Shown here: positions 1-10,200 of the stretch, piece after piece
Position numbering within the stretch: the first letter of the stretch is position 1
How the letters are laid out: each line of letters starts with the position of its first letter
Virus record (IMG/VR): IMGVR_UViG_3300009161_000101
Coordinates: 1-40,291 of that record
Strand: one strand, 5' to 3'
DNA: 40,291 bases
From: a virus
Translations under genes and position numbers: made by a program
Notes under the pieces: model-generated
Told to the model about the DNA's origin: nothing
What the model saw: only the letters and a program-made list of their open reading frames with translations
Database searches by the model: none

Positions 1-21
1 CAACTAATTTAAACCTTTAAT

Positions 22-1008
22 ATGGCAGAAGTATACATAAATAGTAATTCACCAACAGCAACAAAAATAATTTTTGGTGGCGAAATCATAAATGCAGACA
101 GTGATTACGTCATGGCTACAGTTTATGATATTACAGAAGATCCTGCCGTATCACCAGCAGTAAATCCAGCAACCCCAGTTCTTTCTATTCAGGCAACAAA
201 AATAGAAACTGATAATGGTTCATATAAAATAAATATTCCATATAATTTAACTAATAGAATAAAAAAGTTTAAGGTTAATTGGGCATATCAAATAAATAGT
301 CAATCTCAAAGCCATGCAACGTATGTTGATGTGGTACAGCCATATTGCAATCTAGCAGAAGCGATTGAGGATATGGGTTTTGGAACTGATTCATCTGATC
401 CTAACTATAAAACATATCACGAACTGGTAATGGCAGAAAAGTATGCACGAAAAGTAATAGAAAACCATACGGGCCAAAAGTTTTGTCTATACGATGATGT
501 TCAAATTGCCTACGGTTCGGGCTCAGACATCCTCCCATTACCTTTTAAATTAAACACATTACATAAACTATATTCAAATGATATCTTACTAGTAGATACT
601 ATTAATCAAATAAATAATTGGAATTATTCAACTCAAGTAACAGAATCTGGTTTTGGAATAAGAATTAACAGAGCAGAAATGCTGGACAATACAGTCTACA
701 CAGCAAACGGAATGGTTCCTCCATCCATCAACGATTATGGTTACGGAGTCTTTATTAAAGACTACAGATATCGTGTGCAAGGAAGATATGGATGGGACAA
801 CGTACCAGATGATATTGAAATAGCATGTATAGAATTAATGAAAGATTATTTTTCTAAAGACTCTATTTGGAGAGCAAAATACGTAAACAATGTTCAGTCA
901 TTTGATTGGAAGTTTGAGTACAATGCAGAGGCATATCGTGGAACAGGAAATGTATACGTAGACCAAATACTTCTTCCATATGTATTAACTCAATTAATGG
1001 TAATTTGA
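22..1008 (+). CDS. Head-tail connector (adaptor) protein, gp6/gp15-like
   Basis: Probable head-to-tail connector that docks on the portal ring. The protein has 328 residues. Residues 1-100 look like a beta-rich domain; from about residue 108 a helical segment (LAEAIEDMGFG, then YHELVMAEKYARKVIENHTG) resembles the helical core of HK97 gp6 / SPP1 gp15 adaptors, followed by a beta-rich part and a final helix (IACIELMKDYFS). It is about three times longer than gp6, so the extra N-terminal domain is notable. Bases 1-12 (three codons then TAA in frame 1) could be the end of the preceding gene, expected to be the major capsid protein. It is followed by head closure, gp10-like and tail terminator genes, the usual siphovirus order, which is the main support. 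No clear Shine-Dalgarno precedes the ATG. Family assignment is inference. Confidence 0.65.
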   Translation: MAEVYINSNSPTATKIIFGGEIINADSDYVMATVYDITEDPAVSPAVNPATPVLSIQATKIETDNGSYKINIPYNLTNRIKKFKVNWAYQINSQSQSHATYVDVVQPYCNLAEAIEDMGFGTDSSDPNYKTYHELVMAEKYARKVIENHTGQKFCLYDDVQIAYGSGSDILPLPFKLNTLHKLYSNDILLVDTINQINNWNYSTQVTESGFGIRINRAEMLDNTVYTANGMVPPSINDYGYGVFIKDYRYRVQGRYGWDNVPDDIEIACIELMKDYFSKDSIWRAKYVNNVQSFDWKFEYNAEAYRGTGNVYVDQILLPYVLTQLMVI

Positions 1009-1436
1009 TGTTTCGAGTAGTAGATGCTTCGTTTTCTATGCTTATGGATGTCTACAAGCAATCGGACTCTCAAGACGTATCTACTGGGGCAATCAAAAAA
1101 GAGTGGAGCTATATAAAAACAGTTTCTTGTTATGCAAAAGGCGTTATTAGTAACACAGCCACAGCACGAAGTGGTGACAGGCAAGTTCTTGGAACTAAAT
1201 ACGAAAACGTTCAAGTTATAGAAGTTAGAACAAACTCAAAGCTATCAATTAGAGAAAAAATAACAAATATTAGAACAGGGAATGGCGAAAATATTTGGAC
1301 AGAATTAGATTACCCTAATGATACCCCAACCGTATTTGAAGTAGTCGGAGTAACCCCAATGACAGATCCATTTGGAGATGTACTTGCTTGGAGTGCCGTA
1401 CTAAAAAGATCGGAGAACCAGCAAATTGGAATCTAA
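1008..1436 (+). CDS. Head closure (stopper) protein
   Basis: Small (142 aa) beta-rich protein in the position of SPP1 gp16-like head closure proteins, which seal the connector after packaging and receive the tail. I start it at the ATG at 1008, which overlaps the TGA of the connector gene (TGATG), rather than the TTG one codon upstream. The N-terminal half (VYKQSDSQDVSTGAIKKEWS) has the pattern of stopper proteins, in which a line about the sampled variable is followed by strands, and the end (FEVVGVTPMTDPFGDVLAWSAVL) fits the final strands of the barrel. The assignment rests on gene order and size as much as on sequence. Confidence 0.6.
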   Translation: MFRVVDASFSMLMDVYKQSDSQDVSTGAIKKEWSYIKTVSCYAKGVISNTATARSGDRQVLGTKYENVQVIEVRTNSKLSIREKITNIRTGNGENIWTELDYPNDTPTVFEVVGVTPMTDPFGDVLAWSAVLKRSENQQIGI

Positions 1437-2214
1437 CGTAATGTTATTGCAGGCCGCTTCTGGACTAGAGCGGTTAATGCACGGTCAACCTAAAGACTCC
1501 TTAATCAGAGACAGTAATGTAGCGCAAATATCAGCGGCTTTATATTATGAAGCTAATGTTATAGCTAAATTTAGTAAGAGCAAAAGATTTAAAAATGCAT
1601 TTAAGAAAACAATCTTTACACAGATAAATAAAGATTTTGGAGAACACATAGATGCTCAAGCTAGATCAAAGCCAAAATCATTACACCATGTCTATGAGTG
1701 GCAAAAGGCTGGAAATAAAAATGCTAGGCTATTTAAATTAAAAACAATTGATGGCGATGGTATTTCATTTAAGGTAAATTATGAGTTACAGCCATCTAAA
1801 TCATTTGTCCCATCTCCAGAAAATAATAGAAAGCATGTTTTTGTTAATAAAGCGTCCGTGATGGAAGCAGGCATGCCCCTAATAATTGCTCCACGCCATT
1901 CTGAGAGGCTAGTATTTGAATCTAATGGTAGAACAGTCTTTATGCCAATAGGGGCCTCAGTGACCGTTAAAAGGCCAGGAGGACCTAGTGTTAAAAATCA
2001 ATTTACATTATATTATTCAAGATTCTTTAGTGGTAATTTAGTAAATAACGCTATTAGAAAATCTGGATTTCAACAGATATTTAATTCAGAAATTTCCAAG
2101 GCATTAAAAATACCTGCTCCAATTAAAAGAGTTCAATATTCATTCTCTCCAAACTCAATTAGATCTATGGCGGACTCAGCAGTAGAACAATCATTTGGGG
2201 GTGCAATGATATGA
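1426..2214 (+). CDS. HK97 gp10-like minor tail / neck protein
   Basis: 262-residue basic protein between the head closure and tail terminator genes, where siphoviruses carry the HK97 gp10-like gene. The chosen start is TTG at 1426, because GGAGAA sits 8 nt upstream; it overlaps the end of the previous gene by 11 nt. The next in-frame ATG is at 1441. The central part (residues about 45-190) has alternating helical and strand stretches and a surface-type segment rich in Lys/Arg/Ser. At the 3' end it overlaps the next gene as ATGA, so the two are probably translationally coupled. No catalytic motif is visible. Function is inferred from synteny. Confidence 0.5.
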   Translation: MESNVMLLQAASGLERLMHGQPKDSLIRDSNVAQISAALYYEANVIAKFSKSKRFKNAFKKTIFTQINKDFGEHIDAQARSKPKSLHHVYEWQKAGNKNARLFKLKTIDGDGISFKVNYELQPSKSFVPSPENNRKHVFVNKASVMEAGMPLIIAPRHSERLVFESNGRTVFMPIGASVTVKRPGGPSVKNQFTLYYSRFFSGNLVNNAIRKSGFQQIFNSEISKALKIPAPIKRVQYSFSPNSIRSMADSAVEQSFGGAMI

Positions 2215-2723
2215 CAGCCAATTATAAATTAGACGCCATGTTTGAAATTAGAAAGTATTTATGGGAAAACCTATGCTCGTATAATGTCTTCGATCCAGAA
2301 GAGTATTATAGCGATTCTCTTGGAGACGTCATAATCCCTATTATCCCAGTTCAACAGTCCCCAGAAATGAATCAATTTTTAAGCGGGAAAAAGCATATTG
2401 TATATGACAAGGTTGGATTATCGTATGAAGAAAATTGGCTAATATGTTGTGAGCAAATACTATTTACTGTTTACTCTACAGATGTCTCTGAAATATCAGA
2501 AATTCGAAATCTAATGACAGACCTATTTAGACGTATGGACGACTCTGCTGGAGACATAAATAAATCAGATAACATAAATGATAAATTTAAATTTCATAGT
2601 ATATTTATAGCAGATATATCCCCAACGGCACCTTCTCAAGAGCTCCAGGGGTTCCTTTCAGCAGATATAACATTAGAGGTTAAATACTCTAGAATAACAA
2701 ACCAGGCAGGAAGATTCTTATAG
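2211..2723 (+). CDS. Tail terminator / tail-to-head joining protein
   Basis: 170-residue protein in the slot of tail terminator (lambda gpU / SPP1 gp17-like) proteins, which cap the tail tube and bind the head. It starts with ATGA overlapping the previous stop. The layout is helix (KLDAMFEIRKYLWENL), strands (VIIPIIPVQQSP), a longer helix (SEISEIRNLMTDLFRRMD) and a final beta hairpin (FLSADITLEVKYSR), which matches the alpha/beta order of this family. It is immediately followed by a promoter and the tail tube gene, consistent with a neck-to-tail transition. Sequence alone does not prove the family. Confidence 0.55.
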   Translation: MTANYKLDAMFEIRKYLWENLCSYNVFDPEEYYSDSLGDVIIPIIPVQQSPEMNQFLSGKKHIVYDKVGLSYEENWLICCEQILFTVYSTDVSEISEIRNLMTDLFRRMDDSAGDINKSDNINDKFKFHSIFIADISPTAPSQELQGFLSADITLEVKYSRITNQAGRFL

Positions 2724-2724
2724 G

Positions 2725-2753
2725 TTGCTTTTAGTCAACTTGTTCCGTATAAT
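2725..2753 (+). promoter_or_regulatory. Promoter for the tail tube gene
   Basis: TTGCTT (2725-2730), a 17-nt spacer and a perfect TATAAT (2748-2753). The predicted start near 2760 gives a leader of about 73 nt ending in a strong AGGAGGT Shine-Dalgarno (2821-2827). The -35 region contains an imperfect inverted repeat (TTGCTTTTAGTCAA, 2725-2738) that resembles the perfect palindrome at the -35 of the 38269 promoter. This explains extra expression of the most abundant tail protein. Confidence 0.7.
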
Positions 2754-2832
2754 TGGATACGAGGAAAGAAGCCTAGCCAGCTTGATTTTAGGATTTAAAT
2801 ATATATATATATTGAAATACAGGAGGTAGTAA

Positions 2833-3495
2833 ATGTCATTTAACAATGCCAAAAATATTCTTGTAGGTGCATCACCACTTTTCATTTCTGAGAAGGACTC
2901 AACACAGTCAGGTTATGTAGTACAAGAACCAGGATCAGTAGCAGCAGCTGCTTTTGCACCTGGAGTTTCATACACAACAACATTAAACGCTTTAAATGGT
3001 TCAAAGTATCGTAACGTTGGTTTTACCAACAACGGTCTTCAAATCACTTATAATCCAACATACGATTCAGTAACAGTAGATCAGCTACTTGATACAGCTA
3101 AGCTGTTCAAATCTGCGATGGAGGTTATGATTGCAACAGAAATGGCCGAAGGAACACTAGAAAACGTTCTAGTAGTTTTCGGACAGGCTGGAGAACCAAC
3201 AGCAGTAGGCTCAGGAAATACAAAGACAGAAACAATCGGTCTTGAAGCAGGAGCTCTTGGTATTGCACCAACAGAGCGTCAGCTAATTGCCGTAGGTCAA
3301 GCACCTACAGCAGATGCCGCAAAAGCTGAGCGTATTTACTATGGACGTCGTGTTTTGTCAGTACAACAGTCACAGTTTTCTTTGGCTCGTACCCAAGCAA
3401 CAACATTCCCAGTAACATTCCGTCTTCTTCCAGATTCAGCATACTCTGGTCAAGAATACGGTAAGATTATTGACCGTACATTAACAGTAGCTTAA
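2833..3495 (+). CDS. Major tail protein (tail tube)
   Basis: 220-residue protein predicted to polymerise into the tail tube. It has its own promoter, the strongest Shine-Dalgarno of the window (AGGAGGT, 5 nt before ATG) and a dedicated terminator after it, and its codons include more G/C-ending choices (CGT, GGT, CTT) than neighbouring genes; all suggest very high expression. The sequence is Ala/Thr/Val-rich and beta-rich (SYTTTLNALNGSKYRNVGFT; VTVDQLLDTAKLFKSAMEV; RQLIAVGQAP), typical of tube subunits with one helix packed on a barrel. It lies between the tail terminator and the frameshifted tail chaperones, which is the canonical tail tube position. Confidence 0.82.
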   Translation: MSFNNAKNILVGASPLFISEKDSTQSGYVVQEPGSVAAAAFAPGVSYTTTLNALNGSKYRNVGFTNNGLQITYNPTYDSVTVDQLLDTAKLFKSAMEVMIATEMAEGTLENVLVVFGQAGEPTAVGSGNTKTETIGLEAGALGIAPTERQLIAVGQAPTADAAKAERIYYGRRVLSVQQSQFSLARTQATTFPVTFRLLPDSAYSGQEYGKIIDRTLTVA

Positions 3496-3516
3496 TTTAA
3501 TTTAATTAAATTATAG

Positions 3517-3547
3517 AGACCCCCATTGATTTGGGGGTCTTTCTATT
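3517..3547 (+). terminator. Intrinsic terminator after the tail tube gene
   Basis: Perfect 8-bp stem AGACCCCC (3517-3524) / GGGGGTCT (3533-3540) with an 8-nt loop, followed by a T-rich tract (TTCTATTT). It separates the highly expressed tube transcript from the chaperone and tape measure genes, which have a new promoter at once. Confidence 0.9.
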
Positions 3548-3575
3548 TGTAGTGATAATGCCTATATGTTATAAT
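3547..3575 (+). promoter_or_regulatory. Extended -10 promoter for the chaperone / tape measure operon
   Basis: TTGTAG (3547-3552), 17-nt spacer, perfect TATAAT (3570-3575) preceded by TGT (extended -10, TG at 3567-3568). It begins at the tail of the upstream terminator, so the tail tube unit is insulated from the tail assembly operon. Predicted start near 3582; AGGAGG (3591-3596) lies 5 nt before the TTG start at 3602. Confidence 0.75.
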
Positions 3576-3601
3576 AATTTAGACAATCCTAGGAGGATAA
3601 A

Positions 3602-3934
3602 TTGGCTACAACCGTATACAATGTAGAAGAAATTGAGCTGCAAAATGGTTCAAAGATTAAATTAAAGCCACTAAGCATTAAGGCACTACGCCTGTTTATG
3701 GCAGAGATTCAAAAAACACAATCGGCAGAAAATGAAGAAGAAACATTAACAATTCTAATTAACGCATGTGGAATTGCAATACAGTCACAGTTACCAGATT
3801 TGGTAGCAAATAAAGATTTACTAGAAGAAGCTTTGGACATGCCAACAATCAATCGCATTCTTGACGTTTGCGGAGGGATCAAGCTTGACGACCCAAACCT
3901 TCTAGCGGCAGCGGTTCTGGCTGGTCAGAACTAG
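3602..3934 (+). CDS. Tail assembly chaperone (short, gpG-like form)
   Basis: 110-residue unshifted product. Tail assembly chaperones bind the tape measure protein and deliver tube subunits; they are normally not in the virion. The TTG start is set by AGGAGG 5 nt upstream. The protein opens with a beta stretch (YNVEEIELQNGSKIKLKPLS) followed by helices (IKALRLFMAEIQKTQ; TINRILDVCGGIKL), the usual gpG-type layout. Near its 3' end the slippery heptamer C CCA AAC at 3892-3898 lets part of the ribosomes shift to the -1 frame and make the longer form annotated separately. Ribosomes that do not shift end at the TAG at 3932. Confidence 0.85.
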   Translation: MATTVYNVEEIELQNGSKIKLKPLSIKALRLFMAEIQKTQSAENEEETLTILINACGIAIQSQLPDLVANKDLLEEALDMPTINRILDVCGGIKLDDPNLLAAAVLAGQN

Positions 3935-4260
3935 ATTTAGCCGCTTTGCTAGGAGAAGTTTTTCTTTTAGGTAATTGGAAAAATTACGAAGAACTAGAAG
4001 AAAGTCTTTCAATGCCAGAGTTAATACAAACATTTAAGTCTATGCAAAAGACTGAAGAAGAAAAAAGAAAATTCTTGGCTTCTCTACAAGGTGTAAACCT
4101 AAATGGAGAAGAAAAAACAGAAGGTCCAACCTTCGAAGATATTCAAAGAAGGGCTTTAGGAATAGATGCATCAGGAGATGATATAGTTTCTTTACAAGGC
4201 CCACTTGCAGCACAGCAAGGATTTGGTATTGGGGCAGGGTTAGGATACTCTAAGGGGTAG
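3602..4260 (+). CDS. Tail assembly chaperone, -1 frameshift fusion (gpGT-like)
   Basis: Programmed -1 frameshift product of about 219 residues: codons 3602-3898 in frame, then the base at 3898 is re-read and translation continues in the -1 frame to the TAG at 4258. The -1 frame is closed by TGA at 3886, so slippage must occur after that, and the only canonical heptamer between there and the stop at 3932 is CCCAAAC at 3892-3898, correctly phased. The shifted part begins PSSGSGSGWSELDLAALLGE, a flexible linker then an acidic helical domain (YEELEESLSMPELIQTFKSM) as in lambda gpT. No Shine-Dalgarno or good start codon precedes this second part, so it is not an independent gene. It sits directly before the tape measure gene, as in nearly all siphoviruses. 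Confidence 0.88.
3892..3945 (+). promoter_or_regulatory. -1 ribosomal frameshift signal (slippery site and stem-loop)
   Basis: Slippery heptamer C CCA AAC (3892-3898), then a 5-nt spacer, then a nested hairpin: outer stem AGCGGC (3904-3909) / GCCGCT (3940-3945) and inner stem GGTTCTG (3913-3919) / CAGAACT (3926-3932) with a 6-nt loop. Heptamer, spacing and structure all match known -1 frameshift elements. Confidence 0.88.
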
Positions 4261-4270
4261 AATATAGTTA

Positions 4271-7200
4271 ATGGCTGAAGAACAAATAGTAACGAACATA
4301 GTTGCTAAATCTGATTTCTCAAATCTTATTACAGATCTTAATAAGGTATCTTCAGCCTTAACAGGTTTACAAGACAAACTACAAGCAACCAATAAAACAT
4401 TAGCGGCACAAGTTGCTGTAATGAATAGATCCTTTGCAGAAACAATGCGAAGCACAGGTCAATTCTCAACACACTTTGTTAGTCTAAGTTCAGACGTAGA
4501 AAAATTTGGCTCCCAATTAGATAAAGGCCAGATGAAGCTTGGTAAGTTTTTTCAAACTTACTCACAGCATGTAAAAACAAACGGCGGATTGATAAGAGAT
4601 TTAGCTAAACAACAAGTACAATTACAAAATTCAATTCTTCAACCATTGGGAAGAAATGCTGAAGGTCTTATGCAGTATAACGTGCATATACCAAGAGGCT
4701 TAGATGTAGTTAAAAATAAAACAGCAATAGCAAAACAAGAATTAATGATCATGAATAAGGTTATTCAAGAAGGTGCTGGTCAATTAATTAACTGGGGTAA
4801 AAATACACAGTGGGCTGGACGACAATTAACAGTAGGACTAACAGTGCCAATTGCAGCATTTGGAAAAGCTTCCGCAGATGCATTTAAAGTAGCTGACCAA
4901 GAACTTGTTAGATTGACAAAAGTTTACGGAGGTATTGCAGCAACTTCTTCACAAGAACTTGGTAAAGTAAGACAAGATGTAATAAAAACTGCAACCGAAA
5001 TATCAAAGGCTTATGGGCGTTCATTTTCAGATACAATTGCATTAGCTGCCGATATTGCTGCTACTGGAAAACAAGGGAATGAATTATTAGGATCTGTTAG
5101 AGAAACAAGTCGTCTTGCAATACTTGGTGAAGTTGACAGACAAGATGCAATGAAAGCAACACTTGCAATTCAAACAGCATTTAAACAAAATACAGAGCAG
5201 CTATCTGAATCAATTAACTTTCTTAACGCAGTTGAAAACCAGACATCAACAACACTTAATGATTTAGTAGAAGCAATTCCTAAAGCAGGACCAATTGTTA
5301 AAGGTCTTGGTGGAGACGTAAAAGATTTAGCTCTTTATTTAACAGCTATGCGTGAAGGTGGAATATCTGCCTCTGAAGGAGCAAACGCACTAAAATCTGG
5401 TTTAGCTTCTTTAATTAACCCAACAAAAGTTGCAAAAGGAATGTTTGAAGGGTTTGGAATATCTTTAACAGATATAGTTCAAAGAAATGCAGGAGACACA
5501 ACAGCAACTATATTAGAGCTACAGTCAGCATTAGAAACATTGAACCCATTACAAAAACAACAAGCTTTAGAGCAGTTATTTGGTAAATTTCAATTTGCCC
5601 GTATGAATGCTTTGTTTGAAAACCTTGGCAAACAAGGAAGTCAAACTTTACAAGTAATGGATTTAATGAAAGCAAGTTCTCAAGATTTATCAAATATTGC
5701 TGGTCGAGAATTATCAATGGTTACAGAATCTGCATCTGGTAAATACCGTAGAGCAATAGAAGGCCTTAAAGCCGATCTTGCTGGTATTGGAGAACAGTTC
5801 TTAAAAATTAATACTACATTGATTAATTTTGTTGATGGTATATTAAAATTTGCACAGTCATTACCAAATCCAATTAAGCAAGCATTAGGATTTTTAGGAA
5901 TGATTACAGCCGCAGCTGGTCCACTAATTATGTTAACTGGTGTACTTGGAAACTTTTTTGGATATATTATTAAAGGTGCTTCACATTTTAGAGCTTTCTT
6001 TAAAGGCGGAGAAGGATGGAAGCTACTAACACCAGAAATACTTGCAGCACAAAAAGCTGGCAATTTAGTTGAGCAAACATTTTATAGCGATGCAAAAGCA
6101 GCCGCTATATTAAAACAGGCAATAGCATCTTTGTCTGCAGAATTTGGAACATTAGAACAAAGAGCAATGTCAGCCGCAGTAGCAGTAAATCCAGCAGTAT
6201 CAACTGTTGGTGGAACAACAATATTAGCTGGAAGCGTAAACCCATCGCACCCACTTGTTGGAAAACCAGGAACTAGAGCGGCAGCACATCATAACCCAAG
6301 ATCTGGCATGTCTCAATCACAAAGAGATTCACAAACTATTCACTCAGTTACACCAGCACCAATTCCTGTAAATCAAAAAATAGGGGCTGTGCCACAAATA
6401 TTTATGGGAGACAATTTCCCACAGTATGAAGGTTTAACAACTGTTAATAAAGTTTCAACTGGAATTGTTGCAGGAGAAGCGGCCAAATGGCATGCTATGA
6501 TGGGTTCTTTGTCTATGATGACAAAACAAGAAGTTGCTGCGCTTAAAAAAGAAATTGCTAGAACTGGAACATTCAGCGCAGAAATAAACAGTACATTTAG
6601 TCAACTTCTACCAGCAATGACAAAACTAACATCGAATGCAGCAACAGAGTCAGCAGCAATTGTTAGAGAGCTTCAGTCTGGTAAAATAACAGTAGATGCG
6701 GCTCGTATAAAAATTATTGCAGTTAATGCTGAACTAGAAAGATTGATGGCTCAAACAACATCACAAGTAGCAGCAGGATTAGGAAGAACTGCAAACTTAA
6801 CTCAGGTTCCTTTAGTTAATCAGCCTATTGTAAGTAATACTGGAAAATCAAATATTAAAGAAATATTTAGACCAAATAGAAAAGCATCTGGAATTCTTGA
6901 TAAAATTGCTAAAACATTAGGAGTAAGAACTTGGGGAGGCGGGTACTCAACAGAAACAACAATGCCTAAAAAGTTTGCTGGCGGAGTTGCGGCACTTGGA
7001 GCCAATCTTCCAAAATTTGCCAACCCAAGAGTTGCAAAACAAGCAGCTCAATATCTAAGAAAATTTGCCGAAAGATCACGTATGATTGGTGGAGTAAAAT
7101 CAACTTCAAATAGATCTCCTAGAGTTGGTGCAGAGTCTGGAGCTGGGCTATCGTATGGAGAAATATATAAAAGAAGTTCAGCAATTTATAAGGATCCAGC

Positions 7201-10200
7201 GTATCAAGCATATGGAATAACCCCCACAAAAAAATTACCTGGAAAAGATGATGAGTATTTAATTCATGCAATGGTTCCTGGCTTTTTAAGAAGAACTAAA
7301 TCTTTATCTTCAAAAGGATCTAGTGGAGTTATAAGTAAAGATCAGTACTCAGATTATAATTTAGAATTATCAAAATCTGTTGGAAGCAAAGAGTCTCTTC
7401 AGGTATTGCCAACTCAATTTATTAAAAACAGAAAAGGTTTTAATGAGGGGCTTAGAGATGGCACCGCTACAGCAGCTGACTTTAGGGACGTATCTGGAGA
7501 AGATATGGTCAGTTTATTATTATTTCTTAAAGATCAAAAAGTTCCTGCATCTGAAGCTAGATTGCTTGCACAAAAAGCAGCTCAAGTTTTAAATGCAAAA
7601 GTTCGTGCACAAAATGGAAATATAACAGAAGCCCTTTTTGGCAAAATGGTTAATGATTCATCAAGAAGAGCAATTAGATCTGGATTCCATCCAAAAATGA
7701 CAGCTGTTACAAATGAATTGGCAACTGATCCACATATGAGGAATAGAGGATTAATTCCAACTCCTTTCAAAAATGGAGTTTCACAGCTACCAGGTTATGG
7801 CGGAGGAGACAGTATTCCAGCACTTCTTGAACCAGGAGAATCAGTTGTAACAAAAACTGCAACATCTGGAAATCAAAATGCAATTACATTAATGAACCAA
7901 GGATATCCAATAGATAGAATGCTTGGATTTAAAAATGGCGTTACTAATTTAAAAATGCCTGTTAGAAAATATGCTTTGGGCGCTACTGCAATACAAATGA
8001 TTGGCGGAACTGCTGGATGGATGGGCGGTCAATCATTAGGCTCAATGGCTGGCGGAGATATGGGCGGAATGATAGGAGGCATGGCAGGATCTATGATGAT
8101 TCCAGCAATGCTTTCAAGGACATCAAAAGTAGCAGACGATACAGTTCCAAAACTAGGAAGATTTAAGTCAGCACTCAATGCAATAGTAATGCTACCTGGA
8201 CCAGTTAAATTATTAGGCGGATTAATGGCAATAGGTGCCGCCGTTAAAACAGTCAATGACAAAATCAATGAACATCGTCAAATTATTAATTTAGCTTTTG
8301 GACCAAGCGAAGATGCTGCACAAAGATTGGGTATTAAATATAATTCATTAACAAATCAATTAAAAGATTTTGCTGAGCAAACAAAGCTAAGTAAAGCAAA
8401 CATTGAAGAGTATTATGCTGCAACTCAAGCTTCTGGTGTTCCTGGTCTAAATTTAACAATTAAACAACTTAAAGAATTAAAGACAACTATAGAAAAAGAC
8501 TTCCCAGATTATGTAAGCATGTTTAATAAGGCAGATCCAGGAGAAGTAATAGTTAAAGCACAACAGCTAAAGGCTCAACTAGTAGCTGGTGGAATGGGAG
8601 CAGAAGAAGCTACAAAGAAAATATACGCAATGATCTCTGTCTCAGACAAAGCAAATCAAGCTGTTCAAGCAATAGCAAATAGTGGATTTGCTGCAATAAA
8701 AGACAAGGCCACCGCAGCAGTACAATCCGTTAAAACATTTAATGCATTATTAAAAGAAGGTAATACGGATCAACTTTCTTTATCATTTGATACAGTAATA
8801 ACATCTTTACAGTCCGCAGAAAAATCATTAGTTGGCACTAAAGATGCACAGGGTAAATTAATAACAGAAGCGGAAGCATTCAATTTAACACTGGAGTCAA
8901 TCAGCAATAAGCAGATGGGCAACAATAAACTAAACCAACAAGGCGTAGACGCTCTATCTAAACAAAATGCAGTAATGGGATTAATTGTAAATAAATCAGA
9001 TACAATTCAGGGTGCTTTTGCTAAAATGAAATTATATTTAAGTGGCATAGATGTTGATATAAAATCAATGAGCTCAGAAATGTCTATCCTAGCCGCAAAA
9101 GCCGTTGGCTTGGCAACTCAAAATCTAGTAGGCGGTAAATACAAAACAATAGCAGATGAAATAACAAGACTAACAACTATTGGGTCTTCAGATAAATCAG
9201 TTAAAGCACAGCAAAGAATTCAAACAAATTTAGATGATCAAATTAAAAAACATCAAAAAATTATTGATCAAATTAAAGAAGAGGCTGACGCAAGAGTAAA
9301 GGGTCTTGAAAGACAAAATTCAACAGAAGATTATAATTTACAAATAAAGAAGCTTCAAATTGAATATCAGGAAAGACTTGCCTCTGGAGATATGTCTGGT
9401 GCAGCGCAGGCTCAAATAGATATTCAATCACTTTCATCATCAAGACAAAAAGATTTAGCAGTAAATGCTATCAGGGATAAAGAAGCGGCAGACATAAAAG
9501 CACAAGAAGCAATTATTGAGGGCTTACAAAAGAAGATTGACGGATCTCAAGCAACAATTAAAAAAGCAACAGATTCAGCAGATGCTAGTTTAAAAAAGGC
9601 AGCAGAACTTCAAGTTACCTTAAACGAATTGGTTACAGCAACATTAAATGCTGCAAACGGTACTCCTGATCAAAAACAATTAGCTAATCTGCAAACTAAA
9701 TTAAAAGGACTTGGGTTTAAAGATATAGCAAATTCTATTGGTGGACAAGGTCCACGTATTCCGTACGCAGATGATTTTCGTACACAATCAACTGGAATAG
9801 AAAGTATTGGAAAATCTGCATTGTCTGAAGTAATAAATAGTAATAAAGAATTAAAAACAGCTGATGCTGCTCTTCTTGCATATTTTACAAAATCAAAATT
9901 TGGACAAACTGGAGTAACTCCTACTACATTAACTTTAAATAAAGGAACTAAATATCAATCAACTGGACAGTTTGTACAATCATCTGAGCTAGCAAAATCT
10001 GGAGTTAAGCCTGGCAAGAATGGATATGTTGGACAAACATTTGTTGGGTCAGACGGATCTACATATGAGATTACAGGAGATGCTGGGTACTACGGACTGT
10101 CAGTTAAAAAGAAAATGGCAACTGGAGGATTTATATCAGGAGCTGGAACTGGCAAGTCTGATTCTATTCCTGCAATGCTCTCAAATGGAGAGTACGTAAT

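Noticed and set aside
2799-2813. AT dinucleotide run before the tail tube gene as a -10 box or a repeat element
   Set aside because: A better promoter with perfect TATAAT and 17-nt spacing lies at 2725-2753, and the run is too short to be a meaningful repeat.
2724-2832. tRNA or other RNA gene in the intergenic stretch
   Set aside because: The stem-forming bases do not make a cloverleaf and the stretch is explained by the promoter, leader and ribosome site.
3946-4260. Independent gene for the second tail chaperone frame, starting at TTG 3946
   Set aside because: No Shine-Dalgarno, start lies inside the frameshift stem-loop, and the -1 fusion explains the frame fully.
5680-6063. 127-residue - strand open frame inside the tape measure, and similar - strand frames at 7582, 8029, 14965, 17013, 21996, 22367, 31887
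   Set aside because: All lie opposite long confirmed genes, lack ribosome sites and promoters, and reflect the low stop frequency opposite AT-rich codons.
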